The position numbers and the translations under genes are program-made. From assembly GCF_000430665.1 (NCBI RefSeq), contig NZ_AUML01000024.1:27138-91137 (forward strand): 64,000 nt of DNA. Direction: 5' to 3'. Within the stretch, counting starts at the first letter, position 1. Every line of letters begins with the position of its first letter. This DNA is from Aquimarina muelleri DSM 19832. GTDB taxonomy: Bacteria; Bacteroidota; Bacteroidia; Flavobacteriales; Flavobacteriaceae. Under the pieces are notes generated by a model. That model was given only the letters and a program-made list of their open reading frames with translations. It was not told the DNA's origin and made no database searches. Below are positions 36,702 to 46,022 of the stretch, one piece after another.

Positions 36702-37640
36702 TTGAAGAAAACCACTTTACATATTACCAACGGAGACAGTCTTACTCAAAGAATACAAGAATTAAACTTTGTATCTGGAGAATTTATGGTCTGGCGTGAA
36801 ATGCTTTGTGAAGGTCCAACAGAAATTAAAATAGAGGAAGAAAGCTCTATTAAAAAACGGGCAACTTTTTTAGAAAAATATTATCGGATTTCTCCTTCTG
36901 ATTATCAAGAAAAATTCGTTTCTCAACTTAAAAAAATTGAGAACCTTACTAAATACAAAGAAATTGTACTATGGTTTGAATATGATCTATTTTGCCATAT
37001 CAATATGATTGCAGCGATAAGTTTATTGATTCGTAAAAAAATTAAACACAAACCTATATATATTGTTTGTAGCGGAAGAATAGAACATGAAAAAAAACTT
37101 TTTGGGCTTTGTGACTTATCTGATAACCAGTTAAAAAATCACTTCTTAAACAAAATAAAGTTAAGCTATGACGATCTTGAATTTGCAGCTCATATCTGGA
37201 CACTTTATTGTGAATCAAAACCAGAAAAAATTATAGGGCAAATCAAACAAAATTCTTCTTTTGAATATATGTCTATTTGCTTAAGAGCACATTTACAAAG
37301 ATTTCCAAATATGCTTACAGGACTAAATGTTCTAGAGCATAATATCTTGGAAATGGTAGATCGTTATCAAATTAAAAACATAAAACACCTTATGGGCTAT
37401 GCCCTAGAATACCAAGGTTATTATGGATACGGCGATATGCAAATGAAACGCGTTCTTGCCAGACTTTTTCAGTTTTTAGCACAAACAAAAGATCAGCTTT
37501 TATTATCAGAAAGAGGAAAACTTGCTTTAGAACACAAAAAAAACTTTTATAATACACAAATTCTAAATTGGCATTATGGAGGCGTTAAAAAATATGATTA
37601 CTTATATAATGATGAAACCCACTCACTATTAAAATTATAA
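36702..37640 (+). CDS. DUF1835-domain protein
   Basis: A 312-residue protein of unknown function. Its N-terminal DUF1835 segment reads LHITNGDSLTQRIQELN followed by WREMLCEGPT, and LWFEYDLFCHINM lies near residue 91. The start is a TTG at 36702, chosen because DUF1835 proteins begin a few residues before LHITNGD and no ATG is nearby; this is the only non-ATG start I favour among the intact genes. The stop is 1 bp before the phosphorylase gene, so the two are probably coupled. No signal peptide or membrane helix is visible. Confidence 0.85.
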   Translation: MKKTTLHITNGDSLTQRIQELNFVSGEFMVWREMLCEGPTEIKIEEESSIKKRATFLEKYYRISPSDYQEKFVSQLKKIENLTKYKEIVLWFEYDLFCHINMIAAISLLIRKKIKHKPIYIVCSGRIEHEKKLFGLCDLSDNQLKNHFLNKIKLSYDDLEFAAHIWTLYCESKPEKIIGQIKQNSSFEYMSICLRAHLQRFPNMLTGLNVLEHNILEMVDRYQIKNIKHLMGYALEYQGYYGYGDMQMKRVLARLFQFLAQTKDQLLLSERGKLALEHKKNFYNTQILNWHYGGVKKYDYLYNDETHSLLKL

Positions 37641-37641
37641 T

Positions 37642-38511
37642 ATGGCTATAGCCAAATCCGAACTTATTCTTAACGAAGATGGCAGTATATACCATCTTCA
37701 ATTAAAACCAAAGCACCTTGCTTCTACCATAATTACAGTGGGAGACCCTGATCGTGTAGATCAAGTAACACAATACTTTGACGAAATTGAATATAAAATT
37801 CACAAAAGAGAATTTCATACACAAACAGGATACTACAAAGGACATAGAATTACCGTTATATCTACAGGTATAGGTACTGATAACATTGACATTGTTTTTA
37901 ATGAATTAGATGCTCTGGTTAACATTGATTTTACTACCAGAAAGCCTAAAGAAGTGCACACTTCATTAAATATCATACGAATCGGTACTTCTGGATCTGT
38001 ACAACCAAATATTCCTATAGATAGTTTTGTTATTTCAGAAATTGCCGTTGGTTTTGATAGTCTTTTACATTTTTATGATAGCCATCACGTGCAACTTCCC
38101 GATTTTTCAAAGGCATTAATGAGCCATTTAAATTGGGACAAAAACAAGTCAATACCATACACTGTATCATGGAATCAAGAACTTGGAGAAAAAATGTTAA
38201 GTAAATCAGTACAAAAAGGAGTAACTATTACTAATGTTGGTTTTTATGGCCCGCAAGGGAGAGTTTTAAGACTACCTTTACAAGACAGTAACTTAAATAA
38301 AAAAATAGCCTCTTTTGAATATAATACCAAAAAAATCACCAATTTAGAAATGGAAACCGCTGGTATTTATGGAATAGCAAAATTATTAGGTCACAAAGCC
38401 GTTTCTATGAATGCTATTTTAGCTAACCGCTATTCTGGAGATTTTAGTCACAATCCTAAAGTCATCATAGATAAACTTATTCAGTATACTTTGAAAAAAA
38501 TTATAAGTTAA
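37642..38511 (+). CDS. Nucleoside phosphorylase (uridine phosphorylase-like)
   Basis: A 289-residue member of the nucleoside phosphorylase-I family (PNP_UDP). Phosphate- and ribose-binding segments are visible: GDPDRVDQV (33-41), VISTGIGTDNIDIV, RIGTSGSVQPN and the NLEMETAGIYG motif whose second glutamate contacts ribose. It should cleave a nucleoside with phosphate to base and ribose-1-phosphate in salvage. Uridine is the likeliest substrate by family resemblance, but purine nucleosides cannot be excluded. A strong terminator follows. Confidence 0.88.
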   Translation: MAIAKSELILNEDGSIYHLQLKPKHLASTIITVGDPDRVDQVTQYFDEIEYKIHKREFHTQTGYYKGHRITVISTGIGTDNIDIVFNELDALVNIDFTTRKPKEVHTSLNIIRIGTSGSVQPNIPIDSFVISEIAVGFDSLLHFYDSHHVQLPDFSKALMSHLNWDKNKSIPYTVSWNQELGEKMLSKSVQKGVTITNVGFYGPQGRVLRLPLQDSNLNKKIASFEYNTKKITNLEMETAGIYGIAKLLGHKAVSMNAILANRYSGDFSHNPKVIIDKLIQYTLKKIIS

Positions 38512-38522
38512 AAAGATATATT

Positions 38523-38572
38523 TTTATTATAAAAGTAAAGAACCTTACTGATTCCCTTACTTTTATAATAAA
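38523..38572 (+). terminator. Terminator hairpin after phosphorylase gene
   Basis: A perfect 16-bp AT-rich stem, 38523-38538 (TTTATTATAAAAGTAA) with 38557-38572, around an 18-nt loop. It begins 11 bp after the stop codon of the phosphorylase gene. Confidence 0.7.
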
Positions 38573-38662
38573 TAAACAACCTATAAGTAAACTCACAAGA
38601 TATGCTTGCTTACATATATTTTATTTTCAAAACAATTTATTTCAAAGGGTTAAACCAAAATA

Positions 38663-38809
38663 TTAACCAAATAATACTTTAAGACTAATCAATAAATTAG
38701 TAAGTAACAATACTGCAATAAAAATCACAATGCCATTCTCTAGAGAATTATTTTTTAACTTCGCAACCTTTACATATGTATTTTTATTTTTTAAAAAATT
38801 CTTTTTCAT
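38663..38809 (-). CDS. Small single-helix membrane protein (48 aa)
   Basis: A 48-codon reading frame that starts MKKNFLKNKNTYVKVAK, very basic, followed by a hydrophobic helix about residues 27-48 (GIVIFIAVLLLTNLLISLKV) and stop. A good -7 box lies at 38877-38884. There is no strong Shine-Dalgarno site, which is normal in this phylum. The basic start would put the N-terminus in the cytoplasm. I recognise no family, and the function is unknown. It could be chance, but the promoter and the classical positive-inside profile favour a real gene. Confidence 0.5.
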   Translation of the reverse strand: MKKNFLKNKNTYVKVAKLKNNSLENGIVIFIAVLLLTNLLISLKVLFG

Positions 38810-38854
38810 AGCAATATTGTTTTTATTTGGGGGTTAAAACTTTTTAAATATATT

Positions 38855-38870
38855 CTTCTTCAGAAGAAGG
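38855..38870. promoter_or_regulatory. Palindrome in the leader of the 48-aa gene
   Basis: CTTCTTC-A-GAAGAAG is a perfect 7-bp inverted repeat with a 1-bp centre. It sits just downstream of the predicted minus-strand start site and upstream of the divergent gene at 38958, so it could be an operator for either. Confidence 0.35.
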
Positions 38871-38876
38871 TTATGT

Positions 38877-38884
38877 CAAATATA
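38877..38884 (-). promoter_or_regulatory. Candidate -7 box for the 48-aa gene
   Basis: TATATTTG on the minus strand matches TAnnTTTG exactly. It would give a leader of about 60 nt. TTTG elements further upstream are not at ideal spacing. Confidence 0.4.
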
Positions 38885-38957
38885 CGTAAACAAATAATTT
38901 TTATCGTTAAAAAACAAATAAAATCGATGAAATACACATTTATTAATTTCATATAGC

Positions 38958-39809
38958 ATGCATACTATAAAAATAGGTGGTGTCCCAGAACATTTTAATT
39001 TACCTTGGCATTTAAGCATTGAGGACGGAAACTATCTCGAAAAAAACATTCATTTGGATTGGGTTGAGTACCCTGGTGGTACAGGAGCAATGTGCGAAGC
39101 TTTAAGAAAAAAAGATATTGATATTGCTATTATACTTACCGAAGGTATTATAAAAGATATCATAGATGGAAACCCTAGTAAAATTGTACAAACCTATATA
39201 CAAACACCATTAATATGGGGAATCCATGTAGGCGAAAAATCAAATTACACTCATCTTTCAGAATTAGAAAATAAAAAAGCAGCTATAAGTAGGTATGGCT
39301 CTGGATCACATTTAATGGCACATGTTAATGCCCAAAACCATAATTGGGATACTTCTCTTCTTCAATTTGAAGTAGTAAAAAACCTTAAAGGTGCTATAGA
39401 AGCACTAACAATCGGAGAAGCGGATTATTTTATGTGGGAACATTTTACTACAAAACCACTTGTAGATAGCGGTATTTTTAAAAGAGTGGCAGATTGCCCA
39501 ACCCCATGGCCTTGTTTTGTTATAGCAGTAAGAGAAGAAATACTTAACACAAATGCAAAACAAATAAAAACTATCTTAGATATTATCAACACTACTACTA
39601 TCGATTTTAAACACATACCTAGCATTCATAAAACATTGGCTAATCGATATGATCAACAACTAGAAGATATTCAAAAATGGCTAGAACTTACAGAATGGAG
39701 TCAATCACTAATTAAAAAAAATACTCTTATAGAGATACAAAATCATTTATATAATTTAGATATAATTAACAAAAAAGTAGCTCCAGAAAAATTGATTTTT
39801 GAATTATAA
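38958..39809 (+). CDS. Periplasmic-binding-fold protein without signal peptide
   Basis: A 283-residue protein resembling NMT1/THI5- or MqnA-like substrate-binding folds: IGGVPEHFNLPWHLSIEDG (6-24), EYPGGTGAMCEALRKKDIDI, AISRYGSGSHLMA and GEADYFMWEHFTTKPL follow the order of ABC-type binding lobes. There is no signal peptide or lipobox, and no transporter genes are adjacent, so it is probably a cytoplasmic enzyme or sensor built on this fold. The family is seen as a stand-alone gene in Bacteroidota, but I do not know an established function. It is monocistronic here. Confidence 0.75.
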   Translation: MHTIKIGGVPEHFNLPWHLSIEDGNYLEKNIHLDWVEYPGGTGAMCEALRKKDIDIAIILTEGIIKDIIDGNPSKIVQTYIQTPLIWGIHVGEKSNYTHLSELENKKAAISRYGSGSHLMAHVNAQNHNWDTSLLQFEVVKNLKGAIEALTIGEADYFMWEHFTTKPLVDSGIFKRVADCPTPWPCFVIAVREEILNTNAKQIKTILDIINTTTIDFKHIPSIHKTLANRYDQQLEDIQKWLELTEWSQSLIKKNTLIEIQNHLYNLDIINKKVAPEKLIFEL

Positions 39810-40000
39810 AACTAAAACTTAGGTAAAAAAACAATATAAGTGGTAGGGTATACTCAAATAAAAACGTTACTTAATCAAAGAATATATCATGAATTTAAGA
39901 ACATAAATAAGAGATAACTAAAAAAATTAACAAATACTTATCTAATAATAAATTATTACACATCTATTTAACAAGTATGTAATGAAATAGAATATTTTTG

Positions 40001-40008
40001 TACATTTG
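40001..40008 (+). promoter_or_regulatory. Strong-looking -7 promoter box
   Basis: TACATTTG followed by CACCGC closely resembles strong flavobacterial promoters, where TAnnTTTGCacc marks the start region. It would give an 85-nt leader to the gene at 40100. Confidence 0.55.
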
Positions 40009-40099
40009 CACCGCCTACCCCAATGATATGAACTAATTATTAATGTATAAGCAACCTTTTTGGCTTTAATGCATCTAATGATTAACTAACAAATCTTTT

Positions 40100-40282
40100 A
40101 TGGTAACTTTTTTAATAATTTTAGCAGGTCTTGTTGCTTTCAATTTTATTTTACTAAAATTGAGTACTCAATCGGTAGATAGCGATAAAAGAAAAACAAG
40201 AAAAGAAGAAAATAAAATCAACACTATAGATGATAAACCTGTGGATAAGTCTAAATCTTCTAAGATTCCTAACGCAGCATAA
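40100..40282 (+). CDS. Small membrane protein, unknown function (60 aa)
   Basis: A 60-residue protein with one N-terminal hydrophobic helix (about 2-20, FLIILAGLVAFNFILLKL) and a strongly charged, Lys/Asp/Ser-rich tail without repeats. The helix would anchor the tail on one side of the inner membrane. A strong-looking -7 box lies 92 bp upstream. Its stop lies 5 bp from the convergent end of ung. I recognise no family. Small membrane proteins of this layout are common next to housekeeping genes in this phylum. Confidence 0.7.
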   Translation: MVTFLIILAGLVAFNFILLKLSTQSVDSDKRKTRKEENKINTIDDKPVDKSKSSKIPNAA

Positions 40283-40287
40283 TTAAT

Positions 40288-40953
40288 CTACCATTTTATT
40301 GGTGTTTGATTTGTTTCTAGTAAATACGAATTAGTTTGACTGAAATGCTTATTACCAAACCAGTACCCTCTATTTGCACTTAATGGAGATGGGTGTCCGC
40401 TTGTTAAAACACAATGCTTTGATTTATTTATTTTAGCCCCTTTTTTCTTAGCATAGCCCCCCCATAATAAAAAAACTACTTTATTCTTTTTTTCAGAAAT
40501 AATTTGTATAACCTTATCTGTAAATTGTTCCCATCCTTTATTTTGATGAGACCCTGCTTGATTTGCCCTAACCGTTAAGGTAGCATTTAACAACAAAACT
40601 CCTTGTTTTGCCCAACGTTCTAAATTTCCGGTTGAAGGAAAAGGCACTCCTATATCGGTCTCAATTTCTTTAAAAATATTGATTAATGATGGAGGAGTTT
40701 GAATATTATTAGCTACGGAAAAACATAATCCATTAGCTTGACCTGGTCCATGATAGGGATCTTGACCAATTATTACTACTTTAACATCTTCAAATGTACA
40801 ATAATCAAATGCTGCAAAAACTTCGGTACCTTTTGGGTAGCAAATCTCATTTTTGAACTCTGTTTTCACGAAATCCGCTAATCTATTAAAATATGGCTCA
40901 CTAAATTCTTCTTTAAGTTGCTCATTCCAAGAGCTTTCAATATTTACATTCAT
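40288..40953 (-). CDS. ung: Uracil-DNA glycosylase
   Basis: A 221-residue family 1 UDG that removes uracil from DNA at the first step of base-excision repair. The water-activating loop GQDPYHG (63-69, D65) is intact, as are the CFSV turn, the LLLNATLTV strand and the minor-groove loop HPSPLS starting at H187. The length is standard. It is transcribed away from mutS2, with 86 bp between the two starts, and converges on the small membrane-protein gene. Confidence 0.97.
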   Translation of the reverse strand: MNVNIESSWNEQLKEEFSEPYFNRLADFVKTEFKNEICYPKGTEVFAAFDYCTFEDVKVVIIGQDPYHGPGQANGLCFSVANNIQTPPSLINIFKEIETDIGVPFPSTGNLERWAKQGVLLLNATLTVRANQAGSHQNKGWEQFTDKVIQIISEKKNKVVFLLWGGYAKKKGAKINKSKHCVLTSGHPSPLSANRGYWFGNKHFSQTNSYLLETNQTPIKW

Positions 40954-40982
40954 ATAGACATCAAAAAATTATAGTAATTGTG

Positions 40983-40990
40983 TACTTTTG
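40983..40990 (+). promoter_or_regulatory. Candidate -7 box for mutS2
   Basis: TACTTTTG matches TAnnTTTG and lies about 50 bp before the mutS2 start at 41040. The -33 element is poor. Confidence 0.4.
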
Positions 40991-41039
40991 CTAGTTCTAA
41001 AATCGATCCAATATAACCCAAAAATAGGGTAAAAAAAGT

Positions 41040-43214
41040 ATGATTCGCATTTCTAAAAAAACATTAAGTGATCTTGAATTTGATACAATACTAAATCAAG
41101 TTTCAGAATATTGCACTACAGATTTTGGTAAATCAAAAGCTTTGCAGATTATTCCGTTTAACACTCCAGAGTTACTGGATACTGCTTTACAAGAAGTATC
41201 TGAATATAAGTCTTCTTTTTTAAATGATTCTCGCATTCCAAACCATGGGTTTGACAGTATTTCTAAAGAAATTAAATTACTACAAATAGAAAACACCTTT
41301 TTAGAAGCTTCTAATCTAAAAAAAATAATTTCTATAAGTATCACCACTAATGATTTATTACTTTTTTTAAGGAAAAATGAAGAGCTGTACCCTACTCTAT
41401 CTCAAACATCTTCTGAAGTTCCTTTTACTAAAGAAATCATTAATTTAATCGAAATAGTTGTTGATAAATTTGGCGAAATTAAAGATAATGCATCCCCTGC
41501 TTTACAAAATTTACGAAAAGAAATTAATATAGTACAAGCAAGACTTAATGGTAGTTTTGGTAAAGATCTTTCAAGATATAATAGTTTAGGATATTTAGAT
41601 GAAATTAAAGAAAGTGTCGTAGAAAACCGTAGAGTTTTAGCTGTAAAAGCTATGTATCGCCGTAAAGTAAAAGGTGCTATAATGGGTAACTCTAAAACAG
41701 GAAGTATTATATATATAGAACCTGAAACTACTATACAATTTAGTAGAGAACTTAACAATTTAGAATATGAAGAACGAGAAGAAATTGTAAAAATACTCAA
41801 ACAATTAACCGACAAACTACGCCCTTTTATAGAACTTTTAGAACTTTATCAAAAATATTTAAGCCATATAGATATCGTTTCTGCTAAATCTAAATATGCC
41901 AATCAACTTAATGCTGTACTACCTAAAATAACTAAAAACAGAGAGTTAACTATTATAGATGCTTATCATCCATTATTATACCTTAATAATAAAGTAAAAG
42001 GAGACAAAACGTATCCTCAAACCATTACTTTAGATACTAATAATCAAATAATAGTTATCTCAGGTCCCAATGCGGGAGGTAAAAGTATTACTTTAAAAAC
42101 CATTGGATTATTACAAGTAATGCTACAAAGTGGTATACTAATTCCTGTACATGAATATAGTAGAATGTGTTTGTTTGATATAATCCTTACGGATATAGGA
42201 GATAATCAATCTATAGAAAACCATTTAAGTACTTATAGTTATCGTTTAAAAAACATGAATAAATTTTTACGAAAATGTAATGACAAAACATTGTTTTTAA
42301 TTGATGAATTTGGTACCGGTAGTGACCCAGAACTAGGAGGTGCTTTGGCAGAAACTTTTCTTGAAGTTTTCTATGAGCGAGGATCTTTTGGAATCATCAC
42401 TACGCATTATGCCAATTTAAAAATGTTAGCCAATGAGCTACCAAATATAAGTAATGCAAACATGCTATTCGACTCAAAAACATTAGAACCTTTATTCAAA
42501 CTATACCTTGGTGAGGCTGGTAGCTCATTTACATTTGAAGTAGCTCAAAAAAATGGTATTCCGTATAGTCTGATTAATAAAGCAAAGAAAAAAGTAGAAC
42601 GAGGCAAAATTCGTTTTGACAAAAGCATAGCTGATCTACAAAAAGAAAGATCTAAACTACAAAAAACTACATCTTCTCTTAAAACTAAAGAACAAAAAGC
42701 TGAAGAAGAAAAAGATCGTTTAGAAAAAACAAATGATCGTATTCAAAAAAAACTCGAAAGCTATCAGGAATTATACGACAGTAATCAACGTATGATTTAT
42801 TTAGGTCAAAAATTAGATGATATCAGTGAAAAATACTTTAATAATAAGAAAAAAAGAGAATTAATAAGTGAGTTCTTAAAAATTGTTGAAGTAGAAAATT
42901 CCAAACGAAAAAAAATTACGGTAAAACAACGTAAAGTAGAAAAAATAAAGGAACAAAAAGTTGTAAATGAAATAAAAGAAAAAGTTCAGGTTATTCGAGA
43001 AAAGAAAAAGGAAGAAAAAAAGAAAGAAGAAAAAATTATTGCTTCACAACCAAAAGTTATATTAAAAGTAGGAGATAGAGTACGAATGATTGATGGAAGA
43101 TCTATCGGTACTATAGATAATATAGAAAAAAAGAAAGCAATTGTTAATTATGGTATTTTTACTACTAATGTAGCTTTAGATCAATTAGAATTTGTGGAAA
43201 GAAAAAAGAAATAA
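41040..43214 (+). CDS. mutS2: MutS2-family ATPase lacking the Smr domain
   Basis: A 724-residue MutS2 protein. The lever/clamp helices (about 1-300) are followed by the ABC-type ATPase with Walker A GPNAGGKS (342-349), a DEFGTGSDP Walker B and an ITTHYANLK switch. Next come a long Lys/Glu-rich coiled coil (about 525-665) and a KOW-like end VGDRVRMIDGRSIGTID (about 680-696). The usual C-terminal Smr nuclease domain is missing: the protein stops right after the KOW-like part. MutS2 acts on ribosome collisions or recombination intermediates; without Smr the nuclease step would have to come from elsewhere. Confidence 0.93.
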   Translation: MIRISKKTLSDLEFDTILNQVSEYCTTDFGKSKALQIIPFNTPELLDTALQEVSEYKSSFLNDSRIPNHGFDSISKEIKLLQIENTFLEASNLKKIISISITTNDLLLFLRKNEELYPTLSQTSSEVPFTKEIINLIEIVVDKFGEIKDNASPALQNLRKEINIVQARLNGSFGKDLSRYNSLGYLDEIKESVVENRRVLAVKAMYRRKVKGAIMGNSKTGSIIYIEPETTIQFSRELNNLEYEEREEIVKILKQLTDKLRPFIELLELYQKYLSHIDIVSAKSKYANQLNAVLPKITKNRELTIIDAYHPLLYLNNKVKGDKTYPQTITLDTNNQIIVISGPNAGGKSITLKTIGLLQVMLQSGILIPVHEYSRMCLFDIILTDIGDNQSIENHLSTYSYRLKNMNKFLRKCNDKTLFLIDEFGTGSDPELGGALAETFLEVFYERGSFGIITTHYANLKMLANELPNISNANMLFDSKTLEPLFKLYLGEAGSSFTFEVAQKNGIPYSLINKAKKKVERGKIRFDKSIADLQKERSKLQKTTSSLKTKEQKAEEEKDRLEKTNDRIQKKLESYQELYDSNQRMIYLGQKLDDISEKYFNNKKKRELISEFLKIVEVENSKRKKITVKQRKVEKIKEQKVVNEIKEKVQVIREKKKEEKKKEEKIIASQPKVILKVGDRVRMIDGRSIGTIDNIEKKKAIVNYGIFTTNVALDQLEFVERKKK

Positions 43215-43287
43215 AATAGGTATACAAACATAATTTTCTTTCCTGTTAAAGTATCCTTAAACGATAAACCTGAGAATTTTATCTTTA

Positions 43288-43295
43288 TATATTTG
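43288..43295 (+). promoter_or_regulatory. Candidate -7 box for the PIG-L operon
   Basis: TATATTTG matches TAnnTTTG 33 bp before the ATG at 43328. The -33 TTTG is not evident. Confidence 0.4.
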
Positions 43296-43327
43296 AGGAA
43301 AATCAATTAAAAATTGCACCTATTATT

Positions 43328-45826
43328 ATGCGAAAATTATTTTTTGTAGCTTGTATCCAAATTTTATTTCCTTTCCTTATACAAGGACAACAGCCTAAAA
43401 AACCTAATGCCTCAGAAATTCACCAAGCTTTACAAAAACTTAATTTTCTAGGTTCGGTTTTGTATGTTGCAGCACATCCAGATGATGAAAACACTCGTTT
43501 AATATCTTATATGGCTAATCATACAAAAGCAAGAACCGCATATTTATCTCTAACCAGAGGTGATGGAGGGCAAAATTTAATAGGTCCTGAAATCAGAGAA
43601 CAATTAGGTGTAATAAGAACTCAAGAATTGTTAGCAGCTCGCAGAACCGATGGTGGAGAACAATTGTTTACCAGAGCAAATGATTTTGGATATTCTAAAC
43701 ACCCAGACGAAACACTATCTATCTGGGATAAAAAAGAAGTATTGGGTGATGTGATTTGGGCTATTAGAAAATTTAGACCAGATGTAATCATTAATCGCTT
43801 TGATCATAGAACTCCTGGTAGTACTCATGGACACCACACCTCTTCTGCAATACTTAGTACAGAAGCTTTTGACATAAGTGCCAATGATAACATATACCCA
43901 GAACAATTAAAATACACAAAAACATGGCAACCAAAACGCCTTTTCTTTAATACATCCTGGTGGTTTTATGGTAGTAAAGAAAACTTTGAAAAAGCAGATA
44001 AAACAAAACTTTTAGAATTCGATACAGGAGTATATTATCCATCTTTAGGACTATCTAATAGCGAAATTGCTTCTTTAAGCCGCAGTCAACATAAATCTCA
44101 AGGATTTGGTAGTACAGGCAATCGCGGTAAAGAAAGTGAATATATAGAATTAATTAAAGGAGAATTACCTAAAGATAAAACTAATATTTTTGAAGGAATC
44201 GACACTTCATGGAACCGTATAAAAAATGGCAAAGCAATAGGAGATATACTTCTACAAGTAGAAAATTATTTTGATTTTAAAAACCCTTCAGCCTCTATAC
44301 CAGAACTAGTAAAAGCCTACCAATTAATTCAGCAATTAGATGATGAACATTGGAAAAAAATTAAATCTAAAGAGATTGTTGAAATTATCGCTTCTGCATC
44401 AGGGCTTTATCTTGAAGCTGTAACAACAGATGCTAATACTACTAAAGGAAGTGAAGTATCCATAAAGGTAGAAGCCATAAACCGCAGTAATTCTAACATG
44501 AGTTTAGAATCTATTAAAATTTCTGAAATTGGAATTAATGATCTACCAAAAATATCTTTAGAAAATAATACTAGCAATACTTTTGAATATAAAGGAAGTA
44601 TTCCCAATGATTTTGAATATACTAATGCATATTGGCTTAACAAAAAAGGCTCCTTAGGAATGTATAATGTTACGGATCAAAAATTAATTGGCAAACCTGA
44701 AACAGAGCATAAAATCAAAGCTGTTTTTACTGTAACTATAGAAGGAGTTACTATTCCTTTTACCAAAGCTGTTGTATATAAAACTAATGATCCTGTAAAA
44801 GGAGAAGTATATAAACCTTTTGAAATAATCCCGCTTATATCTGCTAGTATTAAAGACAAGGTTATTATATATGCAAATGGAGCTTCAAAACAAATACCAG
44901 TCAAAATAAAAGCAGGAAAATCTAATATTACAGGTACAATTACTCTTACTCATCCAGAAGGTTGGCAAATTACTCCAGCTAGCTTAGATTTTAAACTTTC
45001 ACAAAAAGGAGAAGAAAAAATAGTTGTTTTCCAACTTACCTCTCCAGAAAATCAAAGCGAAGGGTATATTTCTCCTGAAATAAAAATCAATAATGAAATA
45101 TACTCTAGTGAAGTTATAACAATTGATTATGACCATATTCCATATCAAACAATAATAGTCCCTTCTGAAACCAAAGTCGTTCGGCTAGATATAAAAAAGA
45201 AAGGTCAAAATATTGGATATATTGAAGGTGCTGGAGATGTCGTTCCTGAAAGTTTACGACAAATAGGATATAACGTTAATAATATTGATCCTGAATCTAT
45301 TACTACAGAAAATATTAAATCTTATGACGCTATCGTTGTTGGAATAAGAGCTTATAACACTATAGATCAATTAAAATTTAAACAACAATATTTATTAGAG
45401 TACGTAAAAAACGGAGGGAATTTATTAATACAATATAATACTAATCATAGGCTAAAAATAACAAATAATTTAGGCCCATATCCTCTTAAACTATCCAGAG
45501 ATCGTGTCACCGATGAAAATGCAAAAATTAATTTTTTATCACCAGAACATCCGGTATTAAACACTCCAAATAAAATTACCGATAAGGATTTTAACGGTTG
45601 GGTACAAGAACGAGGTTTATATTTTCCTAATGAGTGGTCTAAAGACTACACTCCTATACTATCTGCAAAAGATGCAGGAGAAACAGAAAAAAAAGGAGCT
45701 CTTTTGGTTGCTAAATATGGTAAAGGATATTATATCTATACAGGACTAAGCTTTTTTAGAGAGTTTCCTGCTGGAGTATCTGGTGCATATCGCATTTTTG
45801 CTAATATGATATCTCTGGGGAAATAA
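43328..45826 (+). CDS. Secreted PIG-L family deacetylase
   Basis: An 832-residue exported protein. The signal peptide covers about 1-21 (cut near IQG-QQ). The N-terminal PIG-L/LmbE domain (about 35-290) has the zinc motif AAHPDDE (48-54), LTRGDGGQN and a THGHHTSS histidine pair, so it should remove N-acetyl groups from sugar substrates. The middle part (about 360-620) looks like Ig/NEW3-type beta domains. The C-terminal part (about 620-830) resembles a ThuA/GATase-like flavodoxin fold with VGIRAYNT and HPVLNTPN. It heads an operon with a sodium symporter and an oxidoreductase, which suggests breakdown and import of an amino sugar. Confidence 0.9.
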   Translation: MRKLFFVACIQILFPFLIQGQQPKKPNASEIHQALQKLNFLGSVLYVAAHPDDENTRLISYMANHTKARTAYLSLTRGDGGQNLIGPEIREQLGVIRTQELLAARRTDGGEQLFTRANDFGYSKHPDETLSIWDKKEVLGDVIWAIRKFRPDVIINRFDHRTPGSTHGHHTSSAILSTEAFDISANDNIYPEQLKYTKTWQPKRLFFNTSWWFYGSKENFEKADKTKLLEFDTGVYYPSLGLSNSEIASLSRSQHKSQGFGSTGNRGKESEYIELIKGELPKDKTNIFEGIDTSWNRIKNGKAIGDILLQVENYFDFKNPSASIPELVKAYQLIQQLDDEHWKKIKSKEIVEIIASASGLYLEAVTTDANTTKGSEVSIKVEAINRSNSNMSLESIKISEIGINDLPKISLENNTSNTFEYKGSIPNDFEYTNAYWLNKKGSLGMYNVTDQKLIGKPETEHKIKAVFTVTIEGVTIPFTKAVVYKTNDPVKGEVYKPFEIIPLISASIKDKVIIYANGASKQIPVKIKAGKSNITGTITLTHPEGWQITPASLDFKLSQKGEEKIVVFQLTSPENQSEGYISPEIKINNEIYSSEVITIDYDHIPYQTIIVPSETKVVRLDIKKKGQNIGYIEGAGDVVPESLRQIGYNVNNIDPESITTENIKSYDAIVVGIRAYNTIDQLKFKQQYLLEYVKNGGNLLIQYNTNHRLKITNNLGPYPLKLSRDRVTDENAKINFLSPEHPVLNTPNKITDKDFNGWVQERGLYFPNEWSKDYTPILSAKDAGETEKKGALLVAKYGKGYYIYTGLSFFREFPAGVSGAYRIFANMISLGK

Positions 45827-45854
45827 ATAACTATAACAAAATAGAAATTTTAAT

Positions 45855-45965
45855 ATGGAAAAGGTAAAAGAAAAATTAAAGTGGAAAAAACTATATACCG
45901 CTGTATTAATAATGAATGCTATATATATATTACTATTCTACTTAATCACTAATATTTACTCTTAG
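45855..45965 (+). CDS. Tiny single-helix membrane peptide (36 aa)
   Basis: A 36-codon frame starting MEKVKEKLKWKKLYTAV, then a hydrophobic helix (TAVLIMNAIYILLFYLI) and the end TNIYS before TAG. It lies 28 bp after the PIG-L stop and 57 bp before the symporter start, in the same direction. Its amphipathic basic start and single helix fit a membrane microprotein, perhaps a symporter accessory subunit as seen with some SSS and APC carriers. The position fits an operon member; no homologue is recognised with certainty. Confidence 0.55.
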   Translation: MEKVKEKLKWKKLYTAVLIMNAIYILLFYLITNIYS

Positions 45966-46022
45966 TTTCTTTACCACAAAAACACTCTTTACCATCAATA
46001 AACTAACTTAATCAATCATCTT

